A DNA stretch of 8,232 bases from Chthoniobacterales bacterium (GCA_003244125.1 QHBL01000220.1:1-8232), one strand, 5' to 3'; positions 1 to 5,414 are shown, numbered from the stretch's first letter. The notes: a model not told the origin generated them from the sequence alone. Program-made: numbers and translations.

Positions 1-81
1 CGAACCACCTTCGGTGGGGTAACTCAGGAAAACCTTCCGAGCTAACGCCGCCACTTCCTCATCTGCGTTAATCTCTGGCAA
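1..81 (-). CDS. possible N-terminal fragment of a gene running off the left edge
   Basis: On the minus strand an open frame runs from a TTG codon at 81-79 to the window edge. It reads about 27 residues of ordinary soluble-protein composition, including ADEEVAALARKVFLSYPT. An in-frame TGA lies two codons upstream of the TTG, so TTG is the only usable start. No good ribosome binding site precedes it, only a weak GGGATGA. I do not recognise the family. The frame is too short to exclude chance. The small CCACC-TTC-GGTGG hairpin at 5-17 falls inside it and would then be coding. Confidence 0.22.
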   Translation of the reverse strand, partial: MPEINADEEVAALARKVFLSYPTEGGS

Positions 82-128
82 AAATCATCCCAGTCTATCC
101 AAAGCCCCCCATGATGAGCGTTGGTTCA

Positions 129-152
129 CTCCTTGGTCATCCTGGCAAGGAG
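129..152. repeat. 7-bp hairpin in the left intergenic region
   Basis: CTCCTTG (129-135) and CAAGGAG (146-152) form a perfect 7-bp stem with a 10-nt loop. No T-run follows on either strand, so it is not a classical intrinsic terminator. It lies upstream of the small membrane-protein gene at 208, in a stretch (82-207) where I see no other gene. The role is unknown; it could act on the leader RNA of the downstream gene or be chance. Confidence 0.35.
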
Positions 153-207
153 AATAGCTGCCATTTATCAGCCGTGACTCAGGTTAGTCGTTAGGTAATG
201 TTCGATC

Positions 208-423
208 ATGTGGGAGTTATTAGCTCGCGTCGTTGTTGAGCAGTTAATCGCTCTCATCGTGCTTGTCGTCCTCTTACCGGTGCTGTTCGTTGTCGCGACT
301 CCCTTTATTCTTCTTCGCGCCGCCACTCTGGCATGGCGGGGCCGGCAGAGGTGTCGTTATGCTATCGAGGATGGTTATTCCTCTATTTGGAACTTATCCT
401 GCGAGCTCATGCGCCGGTTGTAG
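208..423 (+). CDS. small hydrophobic membrane protein, 71 residues
   Basis: This is a short protein of no named family. Residues about 10-40 are strongly hydrophobic (LIALIVLVVLLPVLFVVATP and on), enough for one long or two closely packed helices. A short basic segment rich in Arg follows (RGRQRCR), then a tail with the motif DGYSSIWN. By the positive-inside rule the basic segment is probably cytoplasmic. The overall design of a hydrophobic N-terminus, basic stop-transfer and conserved-looking acidic/aromatic tail resembles small envelope proteins common in accessory regions. An AGGT lies about 12 nt upstream of the ATG, so the ribosome binding site is weak. The +1 frame at 263-520 overlaps it but has poor composition and is rejected. 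Function is unknown. Confidence 0.6.
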   Translation: MWELLARVVVEQLIALIVLVVLLPVLFVVATPFILLRAATLAWRGRQRCRYAIEDGYSSIWNLSCELMRRL

Positions 424-438
424 CGATGTGGCCAGTCG

Positions 439-522
439 GCTCAACCACGGCTTCCTGTCCTTTTCCTGCTTTCCCAAAAGACACGGCCGGCAAGCTTGCG
501 CTCGCCTGAAATGTGGCTGAGC
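439..522. repeat. imperfect long-range inverted repeat in the 424-540 spacer
   Basis: GCTCAACCAC (439-448) pairs with GTGGCTGAGC (513-522), with one A-C mismatch out of ten positions, enclosing about 64 nt. It occupies the spacer between the 71-residue gene and the broken membrane-protein gene. A GTTAGCT (532-538) follows immediately before the next ATG at 541. The arrangement loosely resembles an integron attC (RYYYAAC ... GTTRRRY), but the boxes do not match the consensus well and no L box pairing is visible. It may simply be a hairpin. Confidence 0.3.
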
Positions 523-540
523 GTGTGCCTCGTTAGCTCT

Positions 541-977
541 ATGAGAACACCAAGTCCTGAAGTTTGCGGCGCGCGGGTTTTCGTCGCGTGTTCTCTGCTC
601 ATTTTAGCAAGGATGGTGCTCGGTATTGCGCTTGCCTATCTTATTACGCTTTAGGGCTTCGAAACCGCGTTAGAGTCACTGCGCTTGATCATTGTCATAA
701 TTGCTTCATTGATGGCGTGCCCGTCGCCGCATGGCTGCTACCAGAATACCGAGGTGTGGCCGGGGCAATCCTGTATGGCGTCTGCTTGGGGGCATTCCTG
801 TTTTCGAGCATCGCAGCCGAGGCGTACTTCCGGCATACTCCGCCTAGATCGCACTCGGGTGAGGCTTGTGCGATCCTGGCCTGCATCTCCATCGTTCTTT
901 GCGCGACACTTGCGTTTTCGCGCAAGCGGGTGCGTAGGCCAAGCCAATATCGTCGCTTATCATTACGAACTCATTAA
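541..977 (+). pseudogene. broken gene for a multi-helix membrane protein (stop plus frameshift)
   Basis: Two reading frames together make one plausible membrane protein. From ATG 541 the frame reads MRTPSPEVCGARVF and a helix, CSLLILARMVLGIALAYLITL. It then meets an in-frame TAG at 652-654 and continues open into a second hydrophobic stretch, SLRLIIVIIASLMA. Near 718-722 the hydrophobic coding potential moves to the -1 frame: VPVAAWLLPEYRG, a third helix (AGAILYGVCLGAFLFSSIAA) and a fourth (ACAILACISIVLCATLAF) before a basic tail and TAA at 975-977. Restoring one base near 720 gives about 145 codons with one nonsense codon. The 541 frame itself runs to a TGA at 985-987 that overlaps the next ATG (984), so the true C-terminus is uncertain. 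The family is not recognised. It may be a decayed gene or contain sequencing errors. Confidence 0.5.
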
Positions 978-983
978 CAACTC

Positions 984-1222
984 ATGAACCAAGCCACCAA
1001 ACGTTCCATCTTGCGTTGGATTCATATCGTGTTCGGCATTCCGATAATCGGTTACATTTACAGTCCCTTCCACGAACTTCCAACTACGCTCCCGTTGTTC
1101 GTTATATCGCCCTTCCCGTCGTTGCCCTTTCAGGATTGTGGATGTGGAAAGGCGATGCCGTTCGACGGTTGTTTCGAAGAGATCACCCTGATACGGTGGC
1201 GAATGAAACGAAATCGATATGA
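984..1222 (+). CDS. small two-helix membrane protein, frameshifted as written
   Basis: From ATG 984 the frame encodes MNQATKRSILRWIHIVFGIP and continues IIGYIYSPFHELP. At 1080-1084 the sensible frame switches to -1: NYAPVVRYIALPVVALSGLW, then a basic stretch, to TGA 1220-1222. Adding one A to CCAAC (CCA AAC TAC) joins both halves into 79 residues with two hydrophobic segments (about 12-27 and 38-54) and a basic tail. I recognise this as a widespread small uncharacterised membrane-protein family in which the two halves are continuous. The stop codon overlaps the DUF4256 start by ATGA at 1219-1222, which supports the restored frame and suggests translational coupling. The lesion is either a sequencing deletion in an A-run or a true frameshift. 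No Shine-Dalgarno is visible upstream of 984. Confidence 0.7.
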
Positions 1223-1791
1223 AAGTAGTTGAAACAAAAAAGAAGCTGTCGCCAGAGCAGCGTGAAGAACTGCTCAAAACATTGAAGGTCCGTTTCGAGA
1301 AAAACATGAACCGCCATAAAGGCCTGGAGTGGACTAAAGTAAAAGCAAAGCTGGAAGCGAATCCTGAAAAGCTCTGGTCACTCAATGAAATGGAAAGAAC
1401 CGGCGGGGGACCAGATGTTGTCGGCTATGAAAAAAGGACGGCGGAATTCGTCTTCTTTGATTGTTCACCACAAAGTCCCAAAGACCGCACCAGTGTTTGC
1501 TACGATCGTGAAGCGCTGGATTCCAGGAAAGAACATAAACCGAAAAATAGCGCCATTGATATGGCAGCGGCCATGAGCATTGAGCTATTAACAGAAGAAC
1601 AATATGGAGAGCTACAGAAACTCGGAGAGTTCGATACGAAGTCGTCGAGCTGGGTAAAGGCACCTGCTGATGTGAGGAAACTCGGCGGCGCCCTTTTTGG
1701 TGATCGCCGCTTCGGCCGCGTCTTCGTGTATCACAACGGCGCGCAGTCTTACTATAGCGGCAGGGGGTTTCGCGGCTCGCTCAGGGTCTAG
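1219..1791 (+). CDS. DUF4256 family protein
   Basis: This intact 190-residue soluble protein is recognised as DUF4256. Its most characteristic blocks are the N-terminal LLKTLKVRFEKNMNRHKG, then LWSLNEMERTGG (about residues 54-65), VCYDREALDSRKEHKP, the DMAAAMSIELLTEEQY block, and a C-terminal LGGALFGDRRFGRVFVYHNG ending in YYSGRGFRGSLRV. The length matches the family. There is no signal peptide or membrane segment, so it is probably cytoplasmic. The biochemical role of the family is unknown to me. The start codon overlaps the TGA of the preceding small membrane-protein gene (ATGA), and with no Shine-Dalgarno before it translation is probably coupled to that gene. The two may work as a pair at the membrane; this is inference from gene order only. 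The gene looks richer in A-runs than the core genes to the right. Confidence 0.88.
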   Translation: MKVVETKKKLSPEQREELLKTLKVRFEKNMNRHKGLEWTKVKAKLEANPEKLWSLNEMERTGGGPDVVGYEKRTAEFVFFDCSPQSPKDRTSVCYDREALDSRKEHKPKNSAIDMAAAMSIELLTEEQYGELQKLGEFDTKSSSWVKAPADVRKLGGALFGDRRFGRVFVYHNGAQSYYSGRGFRGSLRV

Positions 1792-1890
1792 CTTCCCGCA
1801 CGTGGGCGACCGAGAGTCGAATCTCACGTGCGCCCGTCTGCCTTTCTTAGGCCAACGGTGCTTCTTCTCCTACTTCGATCTGAGGCTGCC

Positions 1891-1925
1891 GGAATACGGC
1901 GAGCAGTAATCTGCCACCGTATCCC
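1891..1925 (+). terminator. hairpin downstream of DUF4256, possible terminator or processing site
   Basis: ATACGG (1894-1899) pairs with CCGTAT (1917-1922), extended outward by two G-C pairs across an A-C mismatch. An inner GCAG (1903-1906)/CTGC (1911-1914) stem has a TAAT loop. This is a stable two-part hairpin about 100 nt after the DUF4256 stop. The downstream sequence is T-rich but has no clean T-run, so Rho-independent termination is uncertain. Confidence 0.35.
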
Positions 1926-1978
1926 ATTGATTGTAACTTGTTTGATTGTGCTTCACACGGGAAGGGTCGGCCAACCGT

Positions 1979-2007
1979 CGTGAGAGACCACTGACGTGGC
2001 TCTCGTG
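1979..2007. promoter_or_regulatory. stable hairpin in the leader of the pseudouridine synthase gene
   Basis: GAGAG (1982-1986) pairs with CTCTC (2000-2004), and CCAC (1988-1991) with GTGG (1996-1999), with a single bulged A and a TGAC tetraloop. Three further pairs (one C-G and two G-T wobbles) extend the base to 1979-2007. It lies about 58 nt before the ATG at 2065. No T-run follows, so it is more likely a leader RNA structure or part of a repeat than a terminator. The rest of 1792-2064 holds no gene I can support and no convincing -35/-10 pair. Confidence 0.35.
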
Positions 2008-2064
2008 TGACAAACGAGTTAATTTGTTCTTTGAATAACTGTTAGAAACATTCTTGCGATAAGT

Positions 2065-2808
2065 ATGTCCCAGTCAGCGCCCCGAGATTTCACCATAGTC
2101 AATGAGACCGCGGATTACATCGTGGTGGATAAGCCACCGCTGCTTCTGATACATCCGAGCAAGCCTGATGGCGCGCGGACACTCTGGGCCGAGCTTCGTC
2201 AGCTGCTCGCCTTTGAAATTGCCAACGGCGGCCAGGTATCGATAGTTAACCGGCTGGATCGTGAGACCAGCGGCATCGTGTTGGTAGCGAAAAATGCGAC
2301 GGCGGCGCGCGAGTTTGGGCTGCTCATGCAAGCGCGCGCGATGATAAAGGAATACACGGCAATCGTGTGGGGCTGGCCCGAATGGGAACAGAGGCAAGTA
2401 GTCACGCCGATTATCCGGCAGGGGGAGATCACTGGGTCCCGGATTTTTCTCAAACAATGCGTTGACGCGCGCGGAGCGGAAGCAGTCACCGATTTTGAGG
2501 TTATTAGGCGTTTCCGCAAAGTAACTACCAACGGTGAGTGTTTTGCTGTAGTAAAAGCGCGGCCGCTCACTGGCCGCACTCATCAAATTCGCGTGCATCT
2601 AGCCTCACTCGGCCATTCCGTCGTGGGCGACAAAATCTACGGACCGGATGAAGGGTTATATCTTCGGTTCATCAAGACCGGTTGGACAGATGAGCTGGCG
2701 CGCGTGCTACTCCTCCCCCGTCATGCCTTGCACGCTTCGGGTTTGTATGTTGATGCTGGGCGCGAATGGGTGAGCAGTTTGCCCGAAGATTTGGATACCT
2801 GGTTGTAG
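2065..2808 (+). CDS. RluA-family RNA pseudouridine synthase
   Basis: This 247-residue enzyme isomerises uridine to pseudouridine in rRNA or tRNA in the cytoplasm. The signature NRLDRETSGIVLVAKN (residues 62-77) carries the catalytic Asp65 of the RluA motif. The family's C-terminal motif LTGRTHQIRVHL starts at residue 168, followed by the GHSVVGDKIYG block. The N-terminal IVVDKPPLLLIHPS segment matches the start of the catalytic domain. There is no S4 RNA-binding domain ahead of it, so this is a short form (RluA/TruC-like) and not an RluC/RluD type; the target uridine cannot be read from sequence. The ATG at 2065 fits the domain start, though only a weak purine stretch (GATAAG) precedes it. 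The stop codon lies inside the left end of a palindromic element that fills the following spacer. Confidence 0.93.
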   Translation: MSQSAPRDFTIVNETADYIVVDKPPLLLIHPSKPDGARTLWAELRQLLAFEIANGGQVSIVNRLDRETSGIVLVAKNATAAREFGLLMQARAMIKEYTAIVWGWPEWEQRQVVTPIIRQGEITGSRIFLKQCVDARGAEAVTDFEVIRRFRKVTTNGECFAVVKARPLTGRTHQIRVHLASLGHSVVGDKIYGPDEGLYLRFIKTGWTDELARVLLLPRHALHASGLYVDAGREWVSSLPEDLDTWL

Positions 2809-2884
2809 TTGGCCTCCGTCGTCGGTGGAAGATACGGACGGTCGGCCAAGACCCCTGCCGCTGGGCGACAGCGGCAGCTACAAC
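2803..2884. repeat. palindromic MITE/REP-like element with 7-bp terminal inverted repeats
   Basis: The element begins GTTGTAG (2803-2809) and ends CTACAAC (2878-2884), exact inverted repeats. Inside are two hairpins. The first pairs GGCC and CCGTC (2811-2820) with GACGG and GGCC (2837-2847). The second is a perfect 9-bp stem, CTGCCGCTG (2855-2863)/CAGCGGCAG (2869-2877), with a five-base loop. The TAG of the pseudouridine synthase gene is formed by the left end of the element. No transposase is encoded here, so it would be non-autonomous. It may also serve as a terminator-like RNA structure between the two genes. Confidence 0.6.
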
Positions 2885-2885
2885 T

Positions 2886-2943
2886 GGCGGCTTCGTTGCA
2901 CGCGCTCTGTGTCCGCGGCTGCCCGACCCCAGGGGAAGCCGCC
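2886..2943. repeat. second inverted repeat adjoining the palindromic element
   Basis: GGCGGCTTC (2886-2894) and GAAGCCGCC (2935-2943) are exact 9-base inverted repeats with about 40 nt between them. A short direct repeat, GGCTYCGTTGCA, begins within each side (near 2889 and 2944). The repeat starts one base after the CTACAAC end of the neighbouring element, so the two may form one composite repeat filling the spacer before the PagL-like gene. Confidence 0.45.
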
Positions 2944-2988
2944 GGCTCCGTTGCAAAGAGCACCGTTCCCCATATCGTCTGCCGCTCC

Positions 2989-3603
2989 ATGCGATTTCAC
3001 CGTGCGCTCATCTCCCTGTTAGTTCTCTGCGCGATCCGACCGGTTTTAGCTGGCGACGCAGCGACCCCAGCCTCTCGCGAAATCAACCCGGTGTCGCCGC
3101 CAGCTTTCGAAATCTCGGTCGAGAGCGCATACCTGCTCGGCATCTTCGGCAATCCTCACTCCTACGAACTCAACGCGAACTTCCTCACCGCGCGGGTGCG
3201 ATGGGGCGACTTCACCGAGCGGCCCGGCCTTTTCCGCGGATACAATCAAGTATACTTCAGCGCAGAAGCTCAGCCAATTCTTCGCGGCGTCGAAAATCAT
3301 TACTTCGGTATCAACCTCGGACTGCGCTATAACTTTGGTCGCGCCGGCAGCCGATGGACGCCCTACTTTTCCGGTGGCGTCGGCCTCGGGTTTATCGATA
3401 GCAACTCGGATAACTTCGGCTCGCAGGGGCAGGACTTCACCTTTAATATCCTGACGGCGGCTGGTGTTTCCTATAAGTTCAACGATCGTCTAAGCGGGCA
3501 GATGGGGCTGCTCTACGAGCATTTCTCCAATGCTGGGCAAACTAATCCCAATCCAAGCTTGAACCTTCTTGGTCCGCAACTTGGTTTCACGTTCTCGTTT
3601 TAG
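2989..3603 (+). CDS. PagL-like lipid A deacylase / acyloxyacyl hydrolase
   Basis: This is a 204-residue outer-membrane beta-barrel protein. Residues 1-21 are a clear signal peptide, with cleavage expected after PVLA. The mature part has alternating-hydrophobicity strands with many aromatic and glycine residues (YFGINLGLRYNFG, YFSGGVGLGFID) and ends in GFTFSF with a terminal Phe, as outer-membrane barrels do. The motif YEHFSNAG carries His178 and Ser180, matching the His-x-Ser catalytic pair of PagL, which removes the 3-O acyl chain of lipid A. The PagL catalytic Glu, expected about 12 residues after the Ser, is Asn192 here, so activity or chemistry may differ. The open frame extends upstream to a TTG at 2809, but that stretch is the palindromic repeat region, so ATG 2989 with its signal peptide is chosen. 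There is no visible Shine-Dalgarno. Confidence 0.8.
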   Translation: MRFHRALISLLVLCAIRPVLAGDAATPASREINPVSPPAFEISVESAYLLGIFGNPHSYELNANFLTARVRWGDFTERPGLFRGYNQVYFSAEAQPILRGVENHYFGINLGLRYNFGRAGSRWTPYFSGGVGLGFIDSNSDNFGSQGQDFTFNILTAAGVSYKFNDRLSGQMGLLYEHFSNAGQTNPNPSLNLLGPQLGFTFSF

Positions 3604-3658
3604 CGCAATGGAATAGTGCGTTATGTCCGTCGTGGGCTTGTGTCAGATACTTTGAGTT

Positions 3659-4288
3659 ATGTCCGAAGAGAACGTTCTTGTCGTTAAGCGCAGTCTGTTT
3701 GATGAGCTTGGCTCATTTCAGGGTTTGAACTTCGAGCCCGAGCGCTATCTGAGCGCGCTGCTTTCCCGCGGCAATAACTTCTTCATCTCCCGGAGCGCTG
3801 CTGAACATGATCCCAGCTACAAGCAGATTATTCCGTATGTGATTATCACTCACGCCGACCGTGTTCTTTACTATGTCCGCGGCAGAAAAGCGGGCGAACA
3901 ACGGCTGGTGGCGAAGGGATCGATAGGCGTCGGCGGTCACATGAATGATACCGATGAATCGCTCTTTGCCTGGGACGAGGAAGCTTACCGGGCTGGAGTG
4001 GAACGTGAGGTGAGGGAAGAGATTCGAATCGAAACAACTTACGATGATCGCATCGTCGCGCTGCTAAACGATGACAGCACCGAAGTAGGTCGAGTGCATC
4101 TGGGAGTCGTTCATATCATGGCGCTCGATGAACCAAAAGTGGAAAAGCGCGAAGCCATGATCACCAATCTCGAATTCCTGAGTCGCGACGAGCTTCTCGC
4201 GCGACGGGAGACCCTGGAAACGTGGTCGCAATTCTGCGTCGACTCCCTTGAGCGTCTTCTGTATAAAGCCGGCAATACGCTCTCATGA
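3659..4288 (+). CDS. Nudix-like predicted phosphoesterase (MutT family, COG4112 type)
   Basis: This intact 209-residue protein is recognised as the COG4112 type of predicted MutT-family phosphoesterase. Diagnostic segments are VLVVKRSLFDELGSFQGLNF (6-25), the FFISRS and KQIIPY segments (41-60), KGSIGVGGHMNDTDE (86-100) and REVREEI (116-122), followed by RIVALLNDDSTEVGRVHLGVVH. The Nudix box is atypical: about 15 residues separate Glu100 from Arg116 instead of 7, and the Gly after the EE pair is Arg123. The metal-binding Glu120-Glu121 pair is kept. The substrate is unknown; the family fold predicts hydrolysis of a nucleoside-diphosphate-linked compound in the cytoplasm. Its TGA overlaps the ATG of the marC-family gene (4285-4288), so the two are probably translationally coupled. 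The ATG at 3659 has only a weak GAG before it. Confidence 0.85.
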   Translation: MSEENVLVVKRSLFDELGSFQGLNFEPERYLSALLSRGNNFFISRSAAEHDPSYKQIIPYVIITHADRVLYYVRGRKAGEQRLVAKGSIGVGGHMNDTDESLFAWDEEAYRAGVEREVREEIRIETTYDDRIVALLNDDSTEVGRVHLGVVHIMALDEPKVEKREAMITNLEFLSRDELLARRETLETWSQFCVDSLERLLYKAGNTLS

Positions 4289-4901
4289 CTGAAAAGCTGT
4301 TCCGGGATTTCATGATGTTCTGGACGACCGTCAATCCACCGGGGACGCTCGCTCTTTCGCCGGTCTAACGGCGGCACTCTCCGCCACAGAGCGGCGGCGC
4401 GTCGCCCTGCGCGCCTCGATCTATGCCGCAATCATCCTCGTGGTCGCTGTCGTCATCGGACAAATCGTGCTCGATGCCATGGGCATCCGAGTTTTGTCTC
4501 TCAAAGTCGCCGGCGGGATCATTCTCTTCCTTTTCTCGTTGCAAATGCTCTTCGGCTCGAGCGAAGCTGCCAGCACTCCGGGCGAGAAGAATCGCGACCT
4601 CGCGGTCTTTCCGCTCGCAGTCCCTTCCATCGCCGGGCCGGGCGCGATCCTGGCGGTGATCCTGCGCACAGATAACGATGTTTATACCGTGCCGCAGCAA
4701 GTAGAAAGCGCAGTGGTGTTGCTCGTCGTCCTACTTTTGAACTACTTTATCTTATGTCTTTCCGACGTGGTGTTGCGCGTCATTGGCCAATCCGGAGCAT
4801 CCATCCTTGTCCGCGTTATGGGAATGATCCTGGCCGCACTCTCTGTGGAGATTGTCATGAACGCGCTCGGCATCGGCAGCTGGGCCGTGCCGTTGCATTA
4901 A
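4285..4901 (+). CDS. MarC family integral membrane protein, frameshifted as written
   Basis: The ATG at 4285 overlaps the TGA of the upstream Nudix-like gene and reads MTEKLFRDFMMFWTTVNPPG and on to TLAL, the typical MarC N-terminus, then hits TAA at 4366-4368. The -1 frame takes over exactly there (FAGLTAALSATERRRVALRA) and continues open to 4901. Adding one T to the TTT run at 4355-4357 restores about 205 residues, the usual MarC length, with six hydrophobic segments and the LAVPSIAGPGAI motif near the middle. MarC-family proteins are inner-membrane proteins of unclear transport function; the old multiple-antibiotic-resistance link is not well supported. The longest intact piece starts at ATG 4440 and would lack the first helix. 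A sequencing deletion in a T-run is the simplest explanation; a genuine inactivating frameshift is the alternative. Confidence 0.85.
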
Positions 4902-4921
4902 CCTGCAAAGAAACCGCGGGT

Positions 4922-4934
4922 ACGGCTGCGCCGT
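4922..4934. terminator. short hairpin between convergent genes, weak terminator candidate
   Basis: ACGGC-TGC-GCCGT is a perfect 5-bp stem with a three-base loop. It lies in the 45-bp gap between the end of the marC-family gene and the end of the minus-strand gene at 4947. No T-run follows on either strand, so a bidirectional terminator role is only suggested by position. Confidence 0.25.
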
Positions 4935-4946
4935 CAGCAGACGCAA

Positions 4947-5414
4947 CTACTCTGGCGGGCGTTCCCACGTAATTCCATAGTCGGTGACAAACCAGGTTCC
5001 ACTTGGCCGCGCGACATTGACATAGAATGTGCCGTGACGGTCCGGAAAGGTGAGTATACTCTTGAATGTTCCGTGCGGCGTTACGAAGTAGTTATCGAAC
5101 TCCAGTTCGCCGGTCACGTCATAGTTGCGGGCCGGAGCGCCTAGTTTGGCTAGTGTATCGATAAACTGTTCATCCATTCCGGGCGGGATTGTCAGGCGGC
5201 GATCGGGCGACACCACAGTGTGCAGGAAGTTAACGTCGTGCCGAAAGACGCAACGCTCGATCACTTCGCGCGCGAACTGCCGCCCTTCTTTCTCACCGCT
5301 TTGCCGCATGCTGTAGAGGAAGTAGAAGATCCCTGCGACGACCAGGAGCACGATGATCGCGAAGGTAATTGAACCGCCCTGGGCGCGTTTCGATTTAGTC
5401 TGGAGCCGAGTCAT
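4947..5414 (-). CDS. single-pass membrane-anchored protein of unknown function
   Basis: This protein has 155 residues. The N-terminus is basic (TRLQTKSKRAQGG), followed by one strong transmembrane segment at about 15-35 (SITFAIIVLLVVAGIFYFLY), then a soluble domain of about 120 residues. By charge this is an N-in anchor with the domain outside the inner membrane. The domain begins with a charged helix (EKEGRQFAREVIERC) and contains FRHDVNFLHTVVSP, LEFDNYFVTPHGTF and, near the end, GTFYVNVARPSGTWFVTDYG. The last part resembles the small alpha+beta folds of envelope proteins, but I cannot assign a named family. The ATG overlaps the TAA of the upstream gene by one base (TAATG at 5416-5412), so the two genes form a coupled operon. 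Confidence 0.75.
   Translation of the reverse strand: MTRLQTKSKRAQGGSITFAIIVLLVVAGIFYFLYSMRQSGEKEGRQFAREVIERCVFRHDVNFLHTVVSPDRRLTIPPGMDEQFIDTLAKLGAPARNYDVTGELEFDNYFVTPHGTFKSILTFPDRHGTFYVNVARPSGTWFVTDYGITWERPPE

Noticed and set aside
963..1385. 140-residue open frame on the minus strand
   Set aside because: It lies opposite the small membrane-protein and DUF4256 genes, has low-complexity Phe/Ser-rich composition and matches no family; it is a shadow frame.
1809..1840. tRNA T-arm-like GAGAGTCGAATCTC near CACGTG repeats
   Set aside because: Only a 4-bp stem, the T-loop consensus is not met, and no acceptor, D or anticodon arm is present.
2074..2598. Long minus-strand open frame opposite the pseudouridine synthase gene
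   Set aside because: The plus-strand gene has clear catalytic motifs in the same span; the minus frame has no recognisable domain.
2809..2988. N-terminal extension of the PagL-like protein to TTG 2809
   Set aside because: It would translate the palindromic repeats and place 60 residues before an obvious signal peptide.
2766..3332. 188-residue plus-strand frame across the palindromic spacer
   Set aside because: It is Arg/Pro/Ser-rich, overlaps two real genes out of frame and crosses the repeat element.
3602..3622. Hairpin AGCGCA/TGCGTT after the PagL-like gene as a terminator
   Set aside because: The stem includes a wobble, has a nine-base loop and is not followed by a T-run; too weak to call.
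4350..4368. Programmed -1 frameshift in the marC-family gene
   Set aside because: No slippery heptamer in the reading frame and no evident downstream stem-loop; MarC is not known to use frameshifting.
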